A DNA stretch of 64,000 bases from Armatimonadota bacterium (GTDB lineage Bacteria > Armatimonadota > Fimbriimonadia > Fimbriimonadales > Fimbriimonadaceae), in contig JAFDWU010000001.1 in assembly GCA_018268315.1 (NCBI GenBank), forward strand, positions 714,324-778,323, written 5' to 3'. Under the pieces are notes generated by a model. That model saw only the letters and a program-made list of their open reading frames with translations, ran no database searches and was not told the DNA's origin. This document shows, piece by piece, positions 61,090 through 64,000 of this stretch. Within the stretch, counting starts at the first letter, position 1. Every line of letters begins with the position of its first letter. The position numbers were made by a program, and so were the translations under genes.

Positions 61090-62573
61090 GCTGGGCTCCG
61101 TTTCTTTGAAGTCACGCTGAGCCGCGCGAATAGAACGGCAGCGAGACCTGCGCACGAAAGGGAAAGAATGTGAACGAGCGGAAGCGCGTTCTTGCCATCG
61201 AAGTCAAGCATCGGCCCAAGCAGGATGACGTCCTGATAATCTTTGAACGAGTCCCAGAACGGCATAAGGCAAACCAACGGCAAGATCACCAAAATCAAGA
61301 ACCAGCAGAAGCTGCTTGTGCGGGCAGCTTGAAGCGATCCCGCAAGCGAGGAGCACACCTGCGCGAACGCCCCAATGAAGAACCACAGCGACAGCGGATA
61401 AAGTCCAAATAGCCAGTAAGAAGGGTCAAGTGTTGCTGTTTGACTCTTGACCAGCCCATAACTTCCGTAACTGACAATCACGCAGAGCAATAAGAACGGC
61501 AAGCCGCCAGCTGGGGTGCCGTCGAGAATGCGAAGAACATTGAACGATCCATTCCGATAGTGTCGCGAGCCCGCTCCGTACCCGCTGCAGCATACAAATG
61601 GAAACAAGGGGGTGAGCACGAACAGCGCAAAGGTCGCAAGCAGCGCAGTGGCATGCCTGGCAGCTCCCCCAAAATCGACAATCGTCAACGCGGAAAAGCC
61701 GATGGCAAGATAAAGGAGCCCGTGAAGCCGCGTCTGCACCACGAGTCGCTTATCGCTCGGCATGAGCACGGTGCCCGCCGCCGAAAGGCAGATCTTCGCA
61801 ATCATCAGAGACAGAACGACAACGAAGATCCAGTTCGGTACGTGAACCGAGCCGAGCAGCGTGTAGCTTCTCGCCGCAAGCATGCTATTGAACGGGCTTG
61901 CGGCGGCGAGAAAACTAATTTGATCACGGCTGTAGTGAAAAGCGGATTCAGCGCTTGCCTCACTAGCGAGGAAGGCGCAATAAAAGAAACCGAACACGTA
62001 GCTGTAAATCACCGCAGGCACGATATTGCGGCTGAGAGTGGACATCAACACGCCGAAAGCGGTCAGCACCAAGGCGCTCATCGAAATGATGAGATACGAA
62101 ATCAAGATGTCGTACCAAGTGGCTCCTCCGAGAACAACCGACACCGCCGAGGTTGGCAGTGCCAGCGCGAGCAACATCCAGATGTAGCGATAGCTGCTGA
62201 TCATCTTTCCAACCAAGTAGTACTTGGGCGTGACGGGAGCCGAGAACACCAAATCTAAGGACTGCCGCTGCCTCTCGGTCACGATGGAGGTCGCCGCCAA
62301 CGCGGGGGCGATCATCAAAACGCCAAAAGCCAGCAGCGAAGTGGTGAAATCTCGAAACGACTGCAACCCCCGCTGAACGTTCATTAGGGTGCGTTGTTCG
62401 TCGCCAGCAAGGTTCGAGTACGTGAAGTAAGTGATGAGCAGGAGCAAGCCCAGGTAAATACCGAAGATTAGAACCGAGCGCGCGCCGCGCATCTGCACGC
62501 GGAAATCGCGGGTGGCGGCGGCATTCGCCAAATAGGCTTCGCGCTGCGCGGCAATCCACGACTGGGCGGACAT
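61086..62573 (-). CDS. ABC-2 type transporter permease
   Basis: 495 residues with about twelve hydrophobic segments, roughly two six-helix halves, the second starting near 290. The typical ABC-2 stretch is PALAATSIVTERQRQSLDLVFSAPVTPKYY (ERQRQSLDLVFSAPVTPKYY near 94-113), the conserved coupling segment contacting the ATPase. It lies 0-1 nt after the ATPase gene. Substrate unknown; related exporters in MoxR clusters of other phyla are linked to envelope or gliding functions. Confidence 0.85.
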   Translation of the reverse strand: MSAQSWIAAQREAYLANAAATRDFRVQMRGARSVLIFGIYLGLLLLITYFTYSNLAGDEQRTLMNVQRGLQSFRDFTTSLLAFGVLMIAPALAATSIVTERQRQSLDLVFSAPVTPKYYLVGKMISSYRYIWMLLALALPTSAVSVVLGGATWYDILISYLIISMSALVLTAFGVLMSTLSRNIVPAVIYSYVFGFFYCAFLASEASAESAFHYSRDQISFLAAASPFNSMLAARSYTLLGSVHVPNWIFVVVLSLMIAKICLSAAGTVLMPSDKRLVVQTRLHGLLYLAIGFSALTIVDFGGAARHATALLATFALFVLTPLFPFVCCSGYGAGSRHYRNGSFNVLRILDGTPAGGLPFLLLCVIVSYGSYGLVKSQTATLDPSYWLFGLYPLSLWFFIGAFAQVCSSLAGSLQAARTSSFCWFLILVILPLVCLMPFWDSFKDYQDVILLGPMLDFDGKNALPLVHILSLSCAGLAAVLFARLSVTSKKRSPA

Positions 62574-63506
62574 TTAGTTAACCGCTCCTGTCGTAAGCTT
62601 CATGAACACATCTTCCAGGTTTGTTTCTTCTTCCTGCAGAGACACGACTGGCAAGCCGTTCTTCACCATCATCGCGAGGAGTTCCACCTGCGCTTCAAGG
62701 TCGCCAGAAAACTCGACCCGCACTTCAGGCTTGCCATCCACTAGGCTGGCGGCGGAAACCGGCGAATGCGATTCAAGAAGGCTCAACGCGTCGCTGGCTC
62801 TGTCAAGAAGCTCGATCCTCAACACCCGCTGGGGGCGAATCTGCTGGACAATCTCGCTCACCGGCCCAAAGGCAAGCAAGTCTCCTGCTTCCAAAATTCC
62901 GACCGTATTGCAGAAATCCGACAGCTCCGGAAGGATGTGGGAGGACACGATCACAATCTTGCCCATCCGGCCAAGCTCGAGAATCAGCTCTTTCAGTTCA
63001 GCTCGGGCCCGCGGATCAAGGCCCGAGGCGGGCTCATCCAGCAAGAGCAGAGCGGGGTCGTGCACAAGGCACCGTGCCAAGCAAAGCCTCTGCTGCATAC
63101 CACGAGAAAGCGACTGAATGAACGCATCGCGCTTTCCCGTAAGGTTAGTGAGTTCGAGAACACTGGAGATGACCGCTTGCCGCTGCTTCGGAGCAATGCG
63201 ATAGATCGTCGCGAAGAAATCGAGATATTCCCAAACCTTGACGTCGTCATAAAGCCCAAAGAAGTCGGGCATGTAACCCAACATGGCCCGCACCGCCATT
63301 GGGTCCCCAATGATGTCGGCGCCGTTCAGGGTTGCCGTTCCCGAAGTGGGCTCCAAGAGGGTGGCGAGCATACGGATTGTTGTCGTCTTGCCCGCCCCGT
63401 TCGACCCAATAAATCCGAAGACGTCGCCCGGATTCAGGCTGAAAGAAAGGTCCTTTACGGCGGTTAGCCCACCGTAAGACTTACTGAGATTCTTGAGTTC
63501 GAGCAT
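62574..63506 (-). CDS. ABC transporter ATP-binding protein
   Basis: 310 residues. Walker A GSNGAGKTTTIRMLATLLEP near 34, Q-loop and GYMPDFFGLYDDVKVWEYL, signature LSRGMQQRLCLARCL near 135, Walker B LLLLDEPASGLDPRAR, H-loop in IVSSHILPEL. The C-terminal 90 residues are the regulatory part typical of ABC-2 ATPases. It starts 26 nt inside the preceding gene, pairs with the permeases on either side and supplies the energy for export. Confidence 0.95.
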   Translation of the reverse strand: MLELKNLSKSYGGLTAVKDLSFSLNPGDVFGFIGSNGAGKTTTIRMLATLLEPTSGTATLNGADIIGDPMAVRAMLGYMPDFFGLYDDVKVWEYLDFFATIYRIAPKQRQAVISSVLELTNLTGKRDAFIQSLSRGMQQRLCLARCLVHDPALLLLDEPASGLDPRARAELKELILELGRMGKIVIVSSHILPELSDFCNTVGILEAGDLLAFGPVSEIVQQIRPQRVLRIELLDRASDALSLLESHSPVSAASLVDGKPEVRVEFSGDLEAQVELLAMMVKNGLPVVSLQEEETNLEDVFMKLTTGAVN

Positions 63507-64000
63507 GTTTCTTTAACTTGGGAAGGAAGCGGACTTCGTTCTCCGCAAAGGTCAATGTGCGGCACGTCCAGGTTACGAGGAGAATGGTGAGGGCGGTATA
63601 GATGAAGCTGCATTGCCAGCCGCCGGTGAGGTACGGATACTCAACGTATCGCTGATTCCCTAGGTAACCCAAGGACACGAAAGGATTGAGGAAGGCGAAT
63701 CCGCCGAAAAGCGATTCGGCAGCTCCAAATGTCAGCAAGAGAAGGATCAGGACTCCATAAGCCGCGCCGAGGGCCGTAAGAGAGCGCTTGACCCTCGCGC
63801 TGAAGAAAAGAGTGAGGGCATACGCAAATAAGGAGAAGCTAAGACAAATAGCGTCGGCAGCGGGAATATTCGTCGTCTCAAACCGCCGCGGATAGGCTTC
63901 CATGTAACCGAAATAAGGCTGCTGCGAATTGACAATCGTGATGAGAACCGGAATGTGGCCAAGAGCCATCACGACGATAATCCCGAAAACCGCCGCGAGG
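63481..64000 (-). CDS. Membrane protein, probably second ABC permease, C-terminal part (runs off right edge)
   Basis: At least 173 residues, open to the window end; the ATG at 63972 is internal since the frame reads on as hydrophobic residues (AAVFGIIVVM). About four helices remain, e.g. ICLSFSLFAYALTLFFSA and YGVLILLLLTFGAAESL, and a cytosolic end rich in Lys. Position directly upstream of the ABC ATPase suggests an ABC-2 permease subunit. Confidence 0.65.
   Translation of the reverse strand, partial: LAAVFGIIVVMALGHIPVLITIVNSQQPYFGYMEAYPRRFETTNIPAADAICLSFSLFAYALTLFFSARVKRSLTALGAAYGVLILLLLTFGAAESLFGGFAFLNPFVSLGYLGNQRYVEYPYLTGGWQCSFIYTALTILLVTWTCRTLTFAENEVRFLPKLKKHARTQESQ

Noticed and set aside
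1-64000. CRISPR arrays, insertion sequences, prophage, integrase or rRNA
   Set aside because: No regularly spaced repeats, transposase or integrase motifs, or rRNA-like sequence were seen anywhere in the window.

Overview
The window is gene-dense bacterial chromosome with moderately high GC, little spacer DNA and many overlapping starts and stops. Nothing in it fixes the phylum. The mix of a DUF5916/CBM9 secreted protein, a MoxR-DUF58-BatA-vWA block with a gliding-type ABC exporter, ferredoxin-dependent 2-oxoacid oxidoreductase, cdaA-cdaR, GH26 and several leaderless-looking promoters suggests an environmental bacterium of a poorly cultured group (Armatimonadota/Fimbriimonadia-like is my best guess, held loosely). 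I see no rRNA, CRISPR array, insertion sequence or prophage.

Layout. 1-4.7 kb: minus-strand AsmA/TamB-like protein (runs off the left edge), TrmH-type RNA methyltransferase, ABC exporter. 5.0-5.4 kb: tRNA-Ala(UGC), tRNA-Val(GAC) and a GIY-YIG nuclease reading frame whose only canonical start lies inside the Val tRNA. 6-8.1 kb: FTR1-type iron permease with a CmtR-like ArsR sensor, then an Hsp20. 8.2-17.1 kb: MaeB malic enzyme, a small membrane protein, a decayed PH-domain fragment, a DUF5916 secreted protein, an intact PH-domain membrane protein, two convergent proteins of the EreA/ChaN/TraB-like kind and a kelch protein. 17.2-23.7 kb: a run of exported proteins of unknown role, including a 1256-residue secreted protein ending in a protein-kinase-like domain with its catalytic residues intact. 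23.7-26.7 kb: AraC regulator, then a restriction endonuclease/DNA methyltransferase pair. 26.8-34.4 kb: redox block with 2-oxoacid:ferredoxin oxidoreductase, a GltD-like Fe-S flavoprotein and three-subunit proton-translocating transhydrogenase. 34.7-36.4 kb: VOC protein and GH26-like hydrolase. 36.4-41.1 kb: a 1568-residue DUF4011-helicase-DUF559 nuclease protein resembling an anti-phage protein. 41.2-42.7 kb: tyrosine phenol-lyase. 42.8-50.1 kb: an unknown beta-rich protein, a 37-residue peptide with a sterol-desaturase-like gene, an ArsR-SRPBCC-DUF899-membrane operon, PRC-barrel, RibD-like reductase, DUF433 and a large PH-like membrane protein. 50.1-52.8 kb: cdaA-cdaR-GNAT (c-di-AMP synthesis). 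52.9-64 kb: ABC-2 exporter, coiled-coil membrane protein, MoxR, DUF58, BatA-like and double-vWA proteins, running off the right edge.

How genes may work together. MaeB, the Kor/GltD-like complex and PntAB all move electrons between carbon acids, ferredoxin and NAD(P)H. The R-M pair and the DUF4011 helicase are two probable defence loci. The ABC/MoxR/vWA block looks like one envelope-assembly operon. The two ArsR genes each have a readable promoter and palindromic operator.

The two points I find most worth following up are the secreted kinase-like protein at 18.6-22.3 kb and a recurring promoter architecture: at seven genes a -10-like hexamer ends exactly 7 nt before the start codon with no ribosome-binding site, which predicts leaderless mRNAs.
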